Positions 1 to 8,298 of a DNA stretch of 64,000 nucleotides are shown piece by piece (position 1 is the first letter of the stretch; each line of letters starts with the position of its first letter). The DNA is taken from NCBI RefSeq assembly GCF_004000925.1, contig NZ_BIME01000001.1, positions 744,001 to 808,000 of the forward strand, read 5' to 3'. This DNA comes from Paenibacillus illinoisensis NBRC 15959 (GTDB lineage: Bacteria; Bacillota; Bacilli; Paenibacillales; Paenibacillaceae). A model generated the notes under the pieces. It ran no database searches, was not told the DNA's origin, and worked only from the letters and a program-made list of their open reading frames with translations. The translations under genes were made by a program, and so were the position numbers.

Positions 1-614
1 GGTCCAATCAGGGGCACCACCCCTGTTAATGCCCATATACGCGATCTGCGACTGAACACAGCATCCCTATAGATTGCAATAACGGAGAGCAGTGTCAGCA
101 CAACAAAATCAATCGTCATAATATGTACAAAGGAAGATTGCCTGAATGCTTCCATATATACAGCCGGATGGCCTTGAATGAATCCGTAGCATGCCGTACC
201 CACCGTCAACAATAAAAGTATACCATGAGTCAGTTTGTGTCCTGCAATCCGCCCAATTATCGAGCTGCGGCGATAGCCAAAATGAAGATGTTCCCTTCCC
301 CGTCTACTCCGCTTTGGTGACGACCTTGCGAAATAAGGAAGCAGTGCAAAGGCTCCCAAGCCAAAAGACAAGAGCACGAACGGCCAAACAGGCACACGGC
401 TTCCACGCTCGTTTGCAGGTGTTTTTAACAGGAGACATGCGAAGATCGCTGGAAAAATGCCCAGCCATGAGAACACGGTCATCAACCATGCTTCCTTGCT
501 CTGCAGCGTAATCAGCTCTTTGAACACAGGATCGCTCCCCACTGGCTTTCCAGGCGCCCAAATCCATGCATATGCCAAGAAGGCAAGCCAGATCATTCCC
601 AAGATCCATTTCAC
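1..614 (-). CDS. Membrane protein, 3' end outside window
   Basis: An open frame runs from a GTG at 614 to the window edge (about 204 codons visible). An AGGGAGGTG ribosome-binding site lies 7 bases upstream (621-629). The product begins MKWILGMIWLAFLAYAW, a signal-anchor-like hydrophobic stretch, and has further hydrophobic segments around residues 46-64, 84-99, 131-150 and 165-180, so it is a polytopic inner-membrane protein with at least four or five spans. I do not recognise the family with confidence; the last visible hydrophobic segments with conserved Asp and Arg slightly recall DUF2834-type proteins. It follows pncB after a terminator, so it is probably a separate transcription unit. 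Confidence 0.7.
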   Translation of the reverse strand, partial: MKWILGMIWLAFLAYAWIWAPGKPVGSDPVFKELITLQSKEAWLMTVFSWLGIFPAIFACLLLKTPANERGSRVPVWPFVLLSFGLGAFALLPYFARSSPKRSRRGREHLHFGYRRSSIIGRIAGHKLTHGILLLLTVGTACYGFIQGHPAVYMEAFRQSSFVHIMTIDFVVLTLLSVIAIYRDAVFSRRSRIWALTGVVPLIG

Positions 615-947
615 GATGTACACCTCCCTCACTGTTTCATCCCCCGAGGCTGCATGCTTGAAACAGAAAACGTAAGATTCTAGAATTGCTCGCGAATTGG
701 ATCCTGGCCGTGCTGTCCATCTGCAACTCCCTAAGACTATGCGGATCCATAACTTCTGAACAATGCAGAATTTTGGCGTCTTTTGCCATTTCCCGAGAAA
801 TAATTATGCCCATGTCCAACTACATTCCGTCTTCAACCCTTAGTATACTGTGGCTCCTAGCCCATCTGTCGTGACGTTGGACACAGCCGCATGAATTCGT
901 AAAGCCAAGCCTGAAGCCGATGGATGGTTGCAAAACAAATCCGAAAC

Positions 948-985
948 CAAAAAGGCATAACCCGGTAAAGATACCGATTATGCCT
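948..985 (-). terminator. Rho-independent terminator after pncB
   Basis: Read on the minus strand, GGCATAA (983-977) pairs with TTATGCC (959-953), with an inner CGGTA/TACCG pairing, followed by five T (952-948). It lies 10 bases beyond the pncB stop and should end the NAD-salvage transcript. The rest of 615-947 holds no gene that I can support. Confidence 0.85.
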
Positions 986-995
986 TCTTCCGTTC

Positions 996-2450
996 TCATT
1001 CCTCTGTGAATTGTACGTGTTCAGCAATCAGCTTCTGCTTCATATTCCATGCTGCCGGGCTGATGTTCACACGGTAAATCTCCGGATTGAGTTTACGCAA
1101 ATACTCTGGCCAGAACAGATCCATCTGTTCACGGTGGTAGCTGCGGATTTCATCCAGGGTAGGCAGCTCATATACTTTCAACCCATTCACAAAGATTGGT
1201 TCAAGCATATTTACCGCTTCATAGCGCGTTACGGTCTTTTTGAGATACGGGTGTAGCGGGTTGAACAGCTTGAGCGGCCCGCCCTGAAGCGGCTGTTCTT
1301 CTCCAGGATAGCAGATATAGTCTGCAATGGCCTTACCATGCTTCGGATCAATGATCCGGAATACTTCTTTTTTGCCTGGGGTGGATACCTTCTCGGGATT
1401 CGCCGATATTTTGATCGTCGGCAGCATGGCACCATCCACTTCACGTTCGACCAGCTTGTAAACCCCGCCGAGGGATGGCTGGTCGGATGCCGTAATCAGC
1501 TGTGTACCTACGCCCCATGTATCGATGCGAGCGCCCTGAGCTTTCAGGTTGAAGATCGTGTTCTCATCCAGGTCATTGGACGCCACAATTTTAACGTAAT
1601 CCAGTCCTGCCTCATCCAGCATTTGACGTGCCTGAATGGACAGGTAGGCAAGGTCACCGCTATCCAGCCGGATGGCATTCATTTTCTTGCCCTGGCTTTC
1701 GAGCATTTTGGCCGTTTTGATCGCATGAGGTACTCCACTGTTCAGCGTATCAAAGGTATCTACGAGCAGGGTCACCTGATCAGGCAGCACTTTGGCATAG
1801 ACGTCAAACGCCTCCTGTTCACTCATGAAGCTCTGTACCCAAGAGTGAGCATGTGTTCCAGCTGTCGGAATGCCAAAACGTTCTCCTGCCAGCATGTTGG
1901 ACGTTGCATGGAACCCAGCGACATATGATGCACGTGCACCCCATATGGCTGCATCGGCTTCCTGAGCCCGTCTGGTTCCGAATTCAAGCAGGGTGTCCTG
2001 ACTCGCCACCTGTTTGATCCGTGACGCCTTCGTTGCAATCAAGGTCTGATAGTTCATGAAGTTAAGTATTGCCGTCTCCACCAGTTGGGTCTCCATAATG
2101 GAGCCTTCTACCCGAATGAGCGGTTCATCAGGGAAAACGAGCGCTCCTTCCTTCATGGAATGAATTGTCCCCTGAAATGAAAACTGGAGCAACTCTTCCA
2201 GAAAGACCGGATCGTAATTTTCCTCTTGTTTGGATAAATACTTGATGTCTTCCATGGTGAAGCGAAGCTGGCTAATATAGTTCACAATCCGTTCCAATCC
2301 GGCGAATACGGCATAACCGTTACCAAAAGGAAGCTTGCGGAAATAGGCTTCAAACACCGCTTTTCGTTTGTGAGTGCCATTCACCCAGTGTGCATACATC
2401 ATATTAATTTGATATTTATCCGTATGTAAAGCCAGGCTAGTCGTCTGCAT
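996..2450 (-). CDS. pncB: Nicotinate phosphoribosyltransferase
   Basis: Converts nicotinate plus PRPP (with ATP) to nicotinate mononucleotide, the entry step of the Preiss-Handler NAD salvage route in the cytosol. The 484-residue protein has the family marks: TDKYQINMMYAHW near the N-terminus, EFGTRRAQEADAA, the AGTHAHSW segment carrying the His expected to be phosphorylated, the phosphoribosyl-binding IRLDSGDL, ASNDLDE and WGVGTQL. The ATG at 2450 is chosen because AGAGAGG sits 9 bases upstream; an in-frame ATG at 2459 lies directly behind that site and is less likely. It follows pncA by 162 bases, an interval with a marked hairpin, and ends in a terminator. Confidence 0.95.
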   Translation of the reverse strand: MQTTSLALHTDKYQINMMYAHWVNGTHKRKAVFEAYFRKLPFGNGYAVFAGLERIVNYISQLRFTMEDIKYLSKQEENYDPVFLEELLQFSFQGTIHSMKEGALVFPDEPLIRVEGSIMETQLVETAILNFMNYQTLIATKASRIKQVASQDTLLEFGTRRAQEADAAIWGARASYVAGFHATSNMLAGERFGIPTAGTHAHSWVQSFMSEQEAFDVYAKVLPDQVTLLVDTFDTLNSGVPHAIKTAKMLESQGKKMNAIRLDSGDLAYLSIQARQMLDEAGLDYVKIVASNDLDENTIFNLKAQGARIDTWGVGTQLITASDQPSLGGVYKLVEREVDGAMLPTIKISANPEKVSTPGKKEVFRIIDPKHGKAIADYICYPGEEQPLQGGPLKLFNPLHPYLKKTVTRYEAVNMLEPIFVNGLKVYELPTLDEIRSYHREQMDLFWPEYLRKLNPEIYRVNISPAAWNMKQKLIAEHVQFTEE

Positions 2451-2515
2451 TTGTCTCATCCTCTCTGACTTCCGCTCGTTACACAAGTGTATCCTGTGCA
2501 CTCGGTTCAACATGT

Positions 2516-2564
2516 GGAGACTCCTTACTTTTGTATCAGAACATGTGTAAAGATACGAGTCTCC
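2516..2564 (-). other. Hairpin between pncA and pncB
   Basis: On the minus strand GGAGACTC (2564-2557) pairs perfectly with GAGTCTCC (2523-2516), and the adjoining GTATC (2556-2552) pairs with GATAC (2537-2533). This gives 13 base pairs with a one-sided 9-base bulge and a 14-base loop. No T-run follows, so it does not look like a terminator. It may be a processing or stabilising element between the two cistrons, or part of a regulatory RNA. Confidence 0.6.
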
Positions 2565-2612
2565 GGATTATTTCCTGCTCATCATTTTATTAACAAATCA
2601 CTGAACGCCAGG

Positions 2613-3176
2613 CTAAGCCCTTGCAAGTACGGTCTCACTGGCCTTAATGACCTGAGCTCCAAGGCTTGACTGAAAATGTCCGAGTGCCCATTCATGTCCC
2701 GCCGGGTTGAAGCTGGCAACAGCATCTTCATACACCGTAATGTGAAAACCTTTGTTGTACGCATCCACTGCCGTATGCAGAACGCAAATATCCGTACATA
2801 CTCCGATCAGTGCGATGTCTGTAATCCCGCGTTCACGCAGCCTGAGTTCCAGGTCCGTACCAGAAAATGCGCTGTATCTTGTTTTGTCCATCCACCGAAT
2901 ATCTTCATGACGTTCCTGCATCACCTGTGCCAGACGGCCATATAGCTGCCTTCCTTCAGTCCCTCTAACATTATGCGGTGGGAAAAGAGCCGTTTCCGGA
3001 TGGTACGGATCACTCTCTTCATGCAGATCAACTGCCATGATAACTTCATGCTTATTATTACAATATGCTTCCGTTATCGCGGCAACTGTCTCCTCAATAT
3101 CAACCGCGGGCTGGCCTACAGGCAAGGACCCGTCCACGAAATCACGGGTAAAATCAATCACAATTAGTGCTTTCAT
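2613..3176 (-). CDS. pncA: Nicotinamidase (isochorismatase family)
   Basis: Hydrolyses nicotinamide to nicotinate and ammonia, feeding the next gene, pncB. The 187-residue isochorismatase fold has all three expected catalytic residues: Asp in VIDFTRDF near the N-terminus, Lys in MDKTRYSAF, and the nucleophilic Cys in GVCTDICV. The Asp/His residues in VDLHEESDPYHPE could bind the metal. The ATG at 3176 has GGGAGTG six bases upstream; a GTG at 3185 lies inside that site. It starts 69 bases after the Nudix regulator, with no terminator between them, and is probably co-transcribed with it. Family members also act on related amides, but the neighbouring pncB supports nicotinamidase. Confidence 0.9.
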   Translation of the reverse strand: MKALIVIDFTRDFVDGSLPVGQPAVDIEETVAAITEAYCNNKHEVIMAVDLHEESDPYHPETALFPPHNVRGTEGRQLYGRLAQVMQERHEDIRWMDKTRYSAFSGTDLELRLRERGITDIALIGVCTDICVLHTAVDAYNKGFHITVYEDAVASFNPAGHEWALGHFQSSLGAQVIKASETVLARA

Positions 3177-3245
3177 CGTCCACACTCCCTTTTGAGAATA
3201 GGTTGGGTTGATCCAGATACACTCCTTAATGATAAACTTCCGAAA

Positions 3246-4049
3246 TTAAGTATAGATCGACAGACGGGGTACAAGTTCCGTGAAACGATAAAGCTGTGCC
3301 GGACGCTGAGAGTACTGGTTGGAACTTAGGAGGTTCCCTTCTTCGTCTCGTACCTCTTCCACAATCCCTTTTCGACTGCGAGTGGAAGTGATTTTCCGAA
3401 TGAAGTTTGGTTCTTCAAAATCAGGTACCACACTCTGAATGACCTGGTACAATTCGCTTAACGTAAAATCACGCGGCAGAAACTGTCTTGCAATCGTCGT
3501 TTCCAGCATCTGCTGCTGTATGCGGCGATATGCATCCTCAATGATTGTCCGGTGATCAAAGGCAAGCTCCAGCTCCTGCAATGCTTCCTGGATGGTAAAC
3601 AGGCCCACATCTTCAGCATCATCCGCCGCCTGGCGATGTTCCAGCATCCATTCTTCTACAAGCGCGAAAAACGCATGGGAGATAATCCAACCTCTCGGAT
3701 CCCGCCCGGGTTGACTATATACATTTAAATACTCCAGATGTCCGCCGTCGACACCGGTCTCCTCCATTAGCTCCCGCTTGGCAGCGTCATAGATGGACTC
3801 GTTTTCCTGACAGAATCCACCGGGCAAAGCCCAGCGACCTGCAAAAGGCCAGCCTTTGCGCTTGATCAGCATCACTTTCAGTTCACGAATAGGAAGTGTC
3901 TTGGTTACCGTCTTGCGTTCTCTCTTGGTTAAGGTGAACATCACGATATCCGCAGGAACGCCATCGGGGGTACGATATTTCTTGGAACTATAGGCAAGTG
4001 CTGCCTGTTCATCGTTCTCTTCATTGACGTGTTCGTAGTTTTCGCTCAT
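3246..4049 (-). CDS. NrtR-like Nudix/winged-helix regulator
   Basis: A 267-residue two-domain protein. The N-terminal two thirds is a Nudix domain with an intact box (G-x5-E-x7-RE-L-x-EE-x-G-V, within GGFCQENESIYDAAKREL). The last 90 residues match the winged-helix domain of NrtR regulators (FTLSELYQVIQ, then PNFIRKI, then RPAQLYRF). NrtR proteins repress NAD-biosynthesis genes and sense ADP-ribose-type ligands; some keep pyrophosphatase activity. Its place directly ahead of pncA and pncB supports a role in controlling NAD salvage. The ATG at 4049 follows GGTGG at 5 bases. Because the catalytic box is complete, hydrolase activity is possible as well as DNA binding. Confidence 0.85.
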   Translation of the reverse strand: MSENYEHVNEENDEQAALAYSSKKYRTPDGVPADIVMFTLTKRERKTVTKTLPIRELKVMLIKRKGWPFAGRWALPGGFCQENESIYDAAKRELMEETGVDGGHLEYLNVYSQPGRDPRGWIISHAFFALVEEWMLEHRQAADDAEDVGLFTIQEALQELELAFDHRTIIEDAYRRIQQQMLETTIARQFLPRDFTLSELYQVIQSVVPDFEEPNFIRKITSTRSRKGIVEEVRDEEGNLLSSNQYSQRPAQLYRFTELVPRLSIYT

Positions 4050-4083
4050 GGGCACCACCGACTACTTTCATTTTGATAATCTC

Positions 4084-4111
4084 ATTATGACATAATAATA
4101 TCGTTTGTCAA
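4084..4111 (-). promoter_or_regulatory. Sigma-A promoter with palindrome, nrtR-like operon
   Basis: TTGACA (4111-4106), a 16-base spacer and CATAAT (4089-4084) lie about 35 bases upstream of the regulator start. The -10 box is one arm of a perfect inverted repeat ATTATG-T-CATAAT (4096-4084), and TGACA/TGTCA arms span -35 to -10 (4110-4088). This is where an autoregulating repressor would be expected to bind. Operator function is inferred. Confidence 0.75.
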
Positions 4112-4533
4112 CCTTTGGATTCTGTACTTGGCGTTTTTGATCGTGCCACACGGAACGTGGCTGTTGCCATACATCCTAATGTACCTGATGCATCACGAAT
4201 TTCCGCTTGGGCGGTGAGGCTCCGTCCGGCTTGGTGCAGCACCGTTGCTGTCACCATTAACTCACCCTGTTTCATCGGTGCCAGAAAATGTACATTCAGA
4301 TTGGTCGTCACACAGCTGTCCACGGCCATCGCTGCTGTGGCTACCATCCCCATCGCTTGATCCATCAGGGAAGTAAGCACTCCGCCGTGAATAATCCCCA
4401 TCGAATTCGTATGATGTTCGCCAGCCGTTAATGCGATCTGTACTTCCTTTTCATTCCCTTTGATATAACGACAACCCAGGAACCCCCAGAATCGTTCATT
4501 GCCCTCTTCGACCATTTTATCCAAAATATCCAT
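4108..4533 (-). CDS. PaaI-family hotdog thioesterase
   Basis: A 141-residue single hotdog-domain protein of the PaaI/4HBT acyl-CoA thioesterase group, which cleaves acyl- or aryl-CoA thioesters. The signature HGGVLTSLMDQAMG carries the helix-end residues of the active site, and NLNVHFLAPMKQGEL is the following conserved strand region. The substrate cannot be told from sequence. The gene stands alone: it is preceded by two terminators and its stop overlaps the -35 box of the downstream regulator's promoter. The start ATG at 4533 has AAGGGG about 10 bases upstream. Confidence 0.85.
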   Translation of the reverse strand: MDILDKMVEEGNERFWGFLGCRYIKGNEKEVQIALTAGEHHTNSMGIIHGGVLTSLMDQAMGMVATAAMAVDSCVTTNLNVHFLAPMKQGELMVTATVLHQAGRSLTAQAEIRDASGTLGCMATATFRVARSKTPSTESKG

Positions 4534-4718
4534 TTTCCATTTCCCCTTTGTTGCACATTAATGTTATCGACTAAGTTGTCTATATTTTTCATTGTACCTG
4601 TAATTCTGCTGCGGACTCTCGGATGCTATCTCCTTTATACGGTTGATCATTACTAATAAGCCTGCTCTTGCCAGCCTGGTCTTATTCCTGTAAAGGCGTT
4701 CCTCAACCGTACACGCAC

Positions 4719-4743
4719 AAAAGAACCCCACTGCGTGGAGCTC
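4719..4743 (-). terminator. Second terminator downstream of ricA
   Basis: Minus-strand GAGCTCCAC (4743-4735), loop GCA, GTGGGGTTC (4731-4723), then TTTT. Nine pairs including G-T wobbles. It stands 52 bases beyond a stronger terminator, giving a tandem arrangement ahead of the thioesterase gene. Confidence 0.6.
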
Positions 4744-4794
4744 TTCGAAATGTATTTCAAGATCGATTGTGTTAGCTCCCTGTTCCTATAAGTC

Positions 4795-4821
4795 AAAAAA
4801 GGCACGGACCGCGTCCGCACC
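4795..4821 (-). terminator. Terminator after ricA
   Basis: Minus-strand GGTGCGGAC (4821-4813), loop GCG, GTCCGTGCC (4809-4801), followed by six T (4800-4795). It sits 11 bases past the ricA stop. Confidence 0.9.
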
Positions 4822-4832
4822 CTTCTTGTCCA

Positions 4833-5285
4833 TTAACCGCAGCTGGTCGGAGGTGAATCCGTGCCTGCCTCCACATTCACTTTTTCGGAAACGGTATCCC
4901 GAATGACAGAGATGACAAGTTGAAGCAGGTAGTTGATATCGCTTTGGCTCTGCTGGAACTCGGTTACCAATGGGATGCTGTCCAGTTCATCCTGCAATTC
5001 TTCAATTTCCTGTTCAATTTTGCTGACCATCTCTGCATTTTTGAAGCTTTCGAAGGCAACAATCTCCTTCTGTTTCTTCTTGATTGTTGCAATCAATTGC
5101 TGGATACGCTCATGATCGCGAATTTTGGACTCAGCCTGTTGGAAGTGTCTTACTTCCTCGCTTGTGCCGAGCATATCAGCCAATTCTTTGGCTTTTCCCA
5201 TAATGTCGTCGCGTATGACCAGATTGCGCGTATCGTAGGTAGGCATTCCATAATGGTTGTACTGCACTTCTTCTTCCTGCGCCAC
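4833..5285 (-). CDS. ricA: RicA (YmcA), Y-complex / RNase Y adaptor
   Basis: A 150-residue, mostly helical member of the YlbF/YmcA family. In B. subtilis, RicA works with RicF and RicT as the Y-complex, an iron-sulfur assembly that steers RNase Y cleavage of operon mRNAs and affects sporulation and biofilm choice. The conserved core spans MGKAKELADMLGTSEEV to DINYLLQLV, and a single Cys near the C-terminus (PPTSCG) is a possible cluster ligand. I choose the GTG at 5285 because GGAG lies 8 bases upstream and the length then fits the family; an upstream ATG at 5345 has no such site. It follows miaB, as in B. subtilis, and its partner nuclease gene rny is also in this window. Confidence 0.85.
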   Translation of the reverse strand: MAQEEEVQYNHYGMPTYDTRNLVIRDDIMGKAKELADMLGTSEEVRHFQQAESKIRDHERIQQLIATIKKKQKEIVAFESFKNAEMVSKIEQEIEELQDELDSIPLVTEFQQSQSDINYLLQLVISVIRDTVSEKVNVEAGTDSPPTSCG

Positions 5286-5560
5286 TGAAATCGCTCCATT
5301 TCTATGAGATATTATAAGATGATTTCCTAGCAATATTAGCTCCAAACGACTGCTAATTCCCGCTACGGTTACGGATCGTTCTTCCGATCGCTGTTGTCCC
5401 CAAGTTTCCCTGATTAAATTTTATCAAATGTTAGAACTACGGGAGAAAGGCGAACGCTACCGCTTCTACAGAATCGATTCCGTCCCCTGCGCTACTTTCG
5501 CTGTAACGTCCAAAACCTAATATCAAGCCACTCTAATTCATCTTATTCGGTTGTGTTGTA

Positions 5561-7117
5561 TTACTGATTGGCAGCTACCGGCTCGGTGAGCAGGTTGCCA
5601 CGGATATAAAAAGTCATCGGATCGGTAATTTCCACGTTCACAAATGTACCAATCAATTCTTTGGGTCCTTCGAAATGTACCAGCTTATTACTGCGTGTAC
5701 GTCCTGCAAGGACGTTGGAATTCCGCTTGCTCTCACCCTCGACGAGTACTTCAACGATCTTGCCGCGCTGCTGTTCATTGCTTCTGTGGCTGTATTCGTT
5801 GATGGTTTCATTCAGGCGTTTCAAGCGTTCCTTCTTCACTTCCATTGGCACGTTATCCTCCATCACCGCAGCAGGCGTACCTTCGCGAGGAGAATAGATA
5901 AAGGTATAAGCAAAGTCATACCCTACTTCGCGCACCAGTGACAACGTGTCTTCGAACTGCTCATCTGTCTCACCTGGGAAACCAACGATAATGTCCGTGG
6001 TCAGAACGACATTAGGGATCGCTCTCTTAATCTTATCCGCCAGCTGGAGATAGTGTTCACGGCTGTACTTACGACTCATTCGCTTCAGCACTTCAGTGCT
6101 GCCAGACTGTACTGGGAGGTGGATATGTTCCACCAGGTTTCCTCCCTTGGCAAGCACCTCAATCAGTCGATCATCGAAATCCCGTGGGTGACTGGTTGTA
6201 AACCGTACACGGGGAATGTCGATTTTGCGAATATCGTCCATCAGGTCACCGAAGCTGTATTTCAGATCCGTAAAATCCTTGCCATAAGCATTCACATTCT
6301 GTCCAAGCAATGTGATTTCCTTGAATCCCTGTCTTGCCAGCTCACGAACTTCGGCGATTACATCTTCCGGTCTGCGACTGCGCTCTTTGCCCCGTGTAAA
6401 TGGAACGATGCAATATGTACAGAATTTGTCACAGCCATACATGATATTCACCCAGCCGCGCATGCCTTCACGTTTCTTCGGCAGGTTCTCAATAATGTCG
6501 CCTTCCTTGGACCAAACCTCAACAACCATTTCCTTGCTGAAGAGTGCTTCCTGAATCAGATGCGGCAATCGGTGAACGTTATGCGTACCGAAGATCATAT
6601 CCACAAAGCCATGCTTCTGCATGATTCGGTTCACGACACCTTCTTCCTGGGACATGCACCCGCATACGCCGAGCAGCAGTCCTGGACGCTCCGTCTTCAG
6701 CGTTTTGAGGTGACCCAGCTCACCAAACACCTTATCTTCCGCATTTTCACGGATGGCACATGTGTTCAACAATATAATGTCCGCCTCTTTGCGGTCCTCG
6801 GTTGCCTGATAACCCATGGATTCCAGGAGTCCCTTAATGGTCTCGGAATCATGCTCGTTCATCTGACAGCCGTACGTGTATACGATATAGTGTTTGCCTT
6901 TACCAATCGTTTTCAGTTCGTCCGGTACTGCATTCTCATAGAGCACCTGAACGTCTTCCTTGCCCCGTTGTTTCTCCTGACGATGATTAGGCTCCGACTT
7001 GATGTTGATCTCACGGCCCCGAATTCGAATCTTTTTGCTGAATTCATCTTGCGAAATTACTTTGGCATCGGAGAAATCAAAATACTGGGAGTAATCCTTT
7101 TTTGAGTCTTTAGCCAT
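5561..7117 (-). CDS. miaB: tRNA-2-methylthio-N6-dimethylallyladenosine synthase
   Basis: Radical-SAM methylthiotransferase that adds the 2-methylthio group to i6A37 of tRNAs reading UNN codons. The 518 residues show the N-terminal UPF0004 domain with cluster Cys84, Cys120 and Cys154, the radical-SAM CxxxCxxC (Cys229, Cys233, Cys236, in [10 protein letters not shown]), and a C-terminal TRAM domain ending around [16 protein letters not shown] charged N-terminal extension of about 70 residues is typical of Bacillales MiaB. An extended -10 promoter lies at 7318-7326, leaving a leader of about 190 bases; ricA follows after 275 bases in which I see no other gene. Confidence 0.96.
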   Translation of the reverse strand: MAKDSKKDYSQYFDFSDAKVISQDEFSKKIRIRGREINIKSEPNHRQEKQRGKEDVQVLYENAVPDELKTIGKGKHYIVYTYGCQMNEHDSETIKGLLESMGYQATEDRKEADIILLNTCAIRENAEDKVFGELGHLKTLKTERPGLLLGVCGCMSQEEGVVNRIMQKHGFVDMIFGTHNVHRLPHLIQEALFSKEMVVEVWSKEGDIIENLPKKREGMRGWVNIMYGCDKFCTYCIVPFTRGKERSRRPEDVIAEVRELARQGFKEITLLGQNVNAYGKDFTDLKYSFGDLMDDIRKIDIPRVRFTTSHPRDFDDRLIEVLAKGGNLVEHIHLPVQSGSTEVLKRMSRKYSREHYLQLADKIKRAIPNVVLTTDIIVGFPGETDEQFEDTLSLVREVGYDFAYTFIYSPREGTPAAVMEDNVPMEVKKERLKRLNETINEYSHRSNEQQRGKIVEVLVEGESKRNSNVLAGRTRSNKLVHFEGPKELIGTFVNVEITDPMTFYIRGNLLTEPVAANQ

Positions 7118-7317
7118 TTCCTTCGGTCACTCCTTACAGCCTCTATTAATAAAAGTTTCAAGTTCTTAAGACAACACGCTGCATCAGGCAGTTGTATATA
7201 CGTTCGATATGAGCAGCAAGCTCTACAAAAAGTCACCATCTCATATTTCTAACTTCGTTATCTCTCTTGGATTCTTATCGATTTCATGCAATCTGCACCA
7301 AAAGAGCATTACATCAA

Positions 7318-7326
7318 ATTATAACA
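7318..7326 (-). promoter_or_regulatory. miaB: Extended -10 promoter for miaB
   Basis: TGTTATAAT on the minus strand (7326-7318) is a full extended -10; the -35 region is weak. The 200 bases from here to the miaB start carry nothing else that I can identify, and 7327-7413 is likewise empty. Confidence 0.6.
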
Positions 7327-7414
7327 TGAACTGGGCTGTAATTCCACATTCCAAGCCGCCATTGATTTAACAATCCTACCATACAAACTCCGCCTCATAC
7401 GTGACGCAAAATAC

Positions 7415-7478
7415 AAAAACCCGAGCACAAACCCCTCCGCCGTGTAAAACAGCTTACCAGGATGTACTCAGGTTTTTT
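7415..7478. terminator. Bidirectional terminator after pduL
   Basis: CCTGAGTACA (minus, 7472-7463) pairs with TGTGCTCGGG (7429-7420) around a loop of about 33 bases, and runs of five or six T follow on each strand (7419-7415 on minus, 7473-7478 on plus). It ends the acyltransferase transcript. Confidence 0.7.
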
Positions 7479-7525
7479 AAGTTGCTCCAACCGAAGAAAA
7501 CTCAGTTGAATGTCGGTTCATTTGA

Positions 7526-8098
7526 TTAGTCGATGATTTCAGCAGTGTCGCCGTTACGAGCACCAGCAGCATTTGCTTCATCTGTGTCAATATGCATGTC
7601 CAATGCGAAAGAGTCAGATACACGAGCCAGTACATTTTCAAGTACCAGACCACGATCTCCGCCGAGGCGAACTTTCAGCATTTGTTTGTCTTCGATGCCC
7701 CATTTAGCAGCATCGGAAGTATGGAAGTGGATATGACGGGCAGCAACGATAACACCTTTATCAATCGTAACTTCACCAGCTGGTCCTTTGATTGTGATGC
7801 CAGGTGTACCTTCAATGCTTCCGGACTCGCGAACAGGTGCCTTAACGCCAATGGCGAAAGAGTCTGTCATCGAGATTTCCAGTTGTGTCTCAGGACGCAC
7901 AGGTCCAAGGATACGCACTTTATCAAACTGTCCTTTGGAACCGATAACTGCTACTGTTTCGTTCGCAGCATATTGACCAGGTTGGGACAGAGGTTTAAAC
8001 TCAGTCAATTCGTAGCCTTTACCAAACAAAATTTCAACGTGCTCTTGGGATACATGAATGTGACGGGCAGATACGCCCACTGGTACTGTTTTACTCAT
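7526..8098 (-). CDS. pduL: PduL-type phosphate propanoyltransferase
   Basis: Transfers an acyl group between CoA and phosphate (propionyl- or acetyl-CoA with propionyl- or acetyl-phosphate), a fold unrelated to Pta. The two halves each carry the zinc-binding HxH element: SARHIHVS (His13, His15) and AARHIHFH, with the C-terminal DALDMHIDTDEAN-type segment (here FALDMHIDTDEAN). The ATG at 8098 has AAGGAG 11 bases upstream. The protein begins almost directly at the catalytic domain, so the N-terminal targeting helix of microcompartment PduL is absent, and no shell genes are near. It is probably a free cytosolic phosphotransacylase, standing alone with its own promoter and terminator. Confidence 0.9.
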   Translation of the reverse strand: MSKTVPVGVSARHIHVSQEHVEILFGKGYELTEFKPLSQPGQYAANETVAVIGSKGQFDKVRILGPVRPETQLEISMTDSFAIGVKAPVRESGSIEGTPGITIKGPAGEVTIDKGVIVAARHIHFHTSDAAKWGIEDKQMLKVRLGGDRGLVLENVLARVSDSFALDMHIDTDEANAAGARNGDTAEIID

Positions 8099-8158
8099 CG
8101 TGAATTTCACTCCTTGTTTATCTGTGGCCTACGATTAGGCTCTTAACAATCCATTGGT

Positions 8159-8188
8159 ATTATACCCCTTTTTGACGTGAAATGAAAA
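8159..8188 (-). promoter_or_regulatory. Sigma-A promoter for pduL
   Basis: TTTTCA (8188-8183), an 18-base spacer and TATAAT (8164-8159) on the minus strand, about 60 bases upstream of the ATG at 8098. Confidence 0.65.
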
Positions 8189-8298
8189 CGAACTGCTGAA
8201 AATTCATGAAATACACTTATTTCACAATCAATAATCTCCTTATTCTGTAAAACAATCTGTATTGAATGCTGTGATCTCGCTGTTGTAATTGGTGTTTA

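Noticed and set aside
637..819. A 60-codon open frame on the minus strand between pncB and the membrane protein
   Set aside because: No convincing ribosome-binding site, no recognisable features, and no terminator behind it.
4719..4821. Two hairpins considered as a T-box or riboswitch leader for the thioesterase
   Set aside because: They behave as tandem terminators of ricA; no specifier loop, T-box sequence or antiterminator is seen.
6053..7105. A 350-codon open frame on the plus strand
   Set aside because: Lies wholly opposite miaB, which has every family motif.
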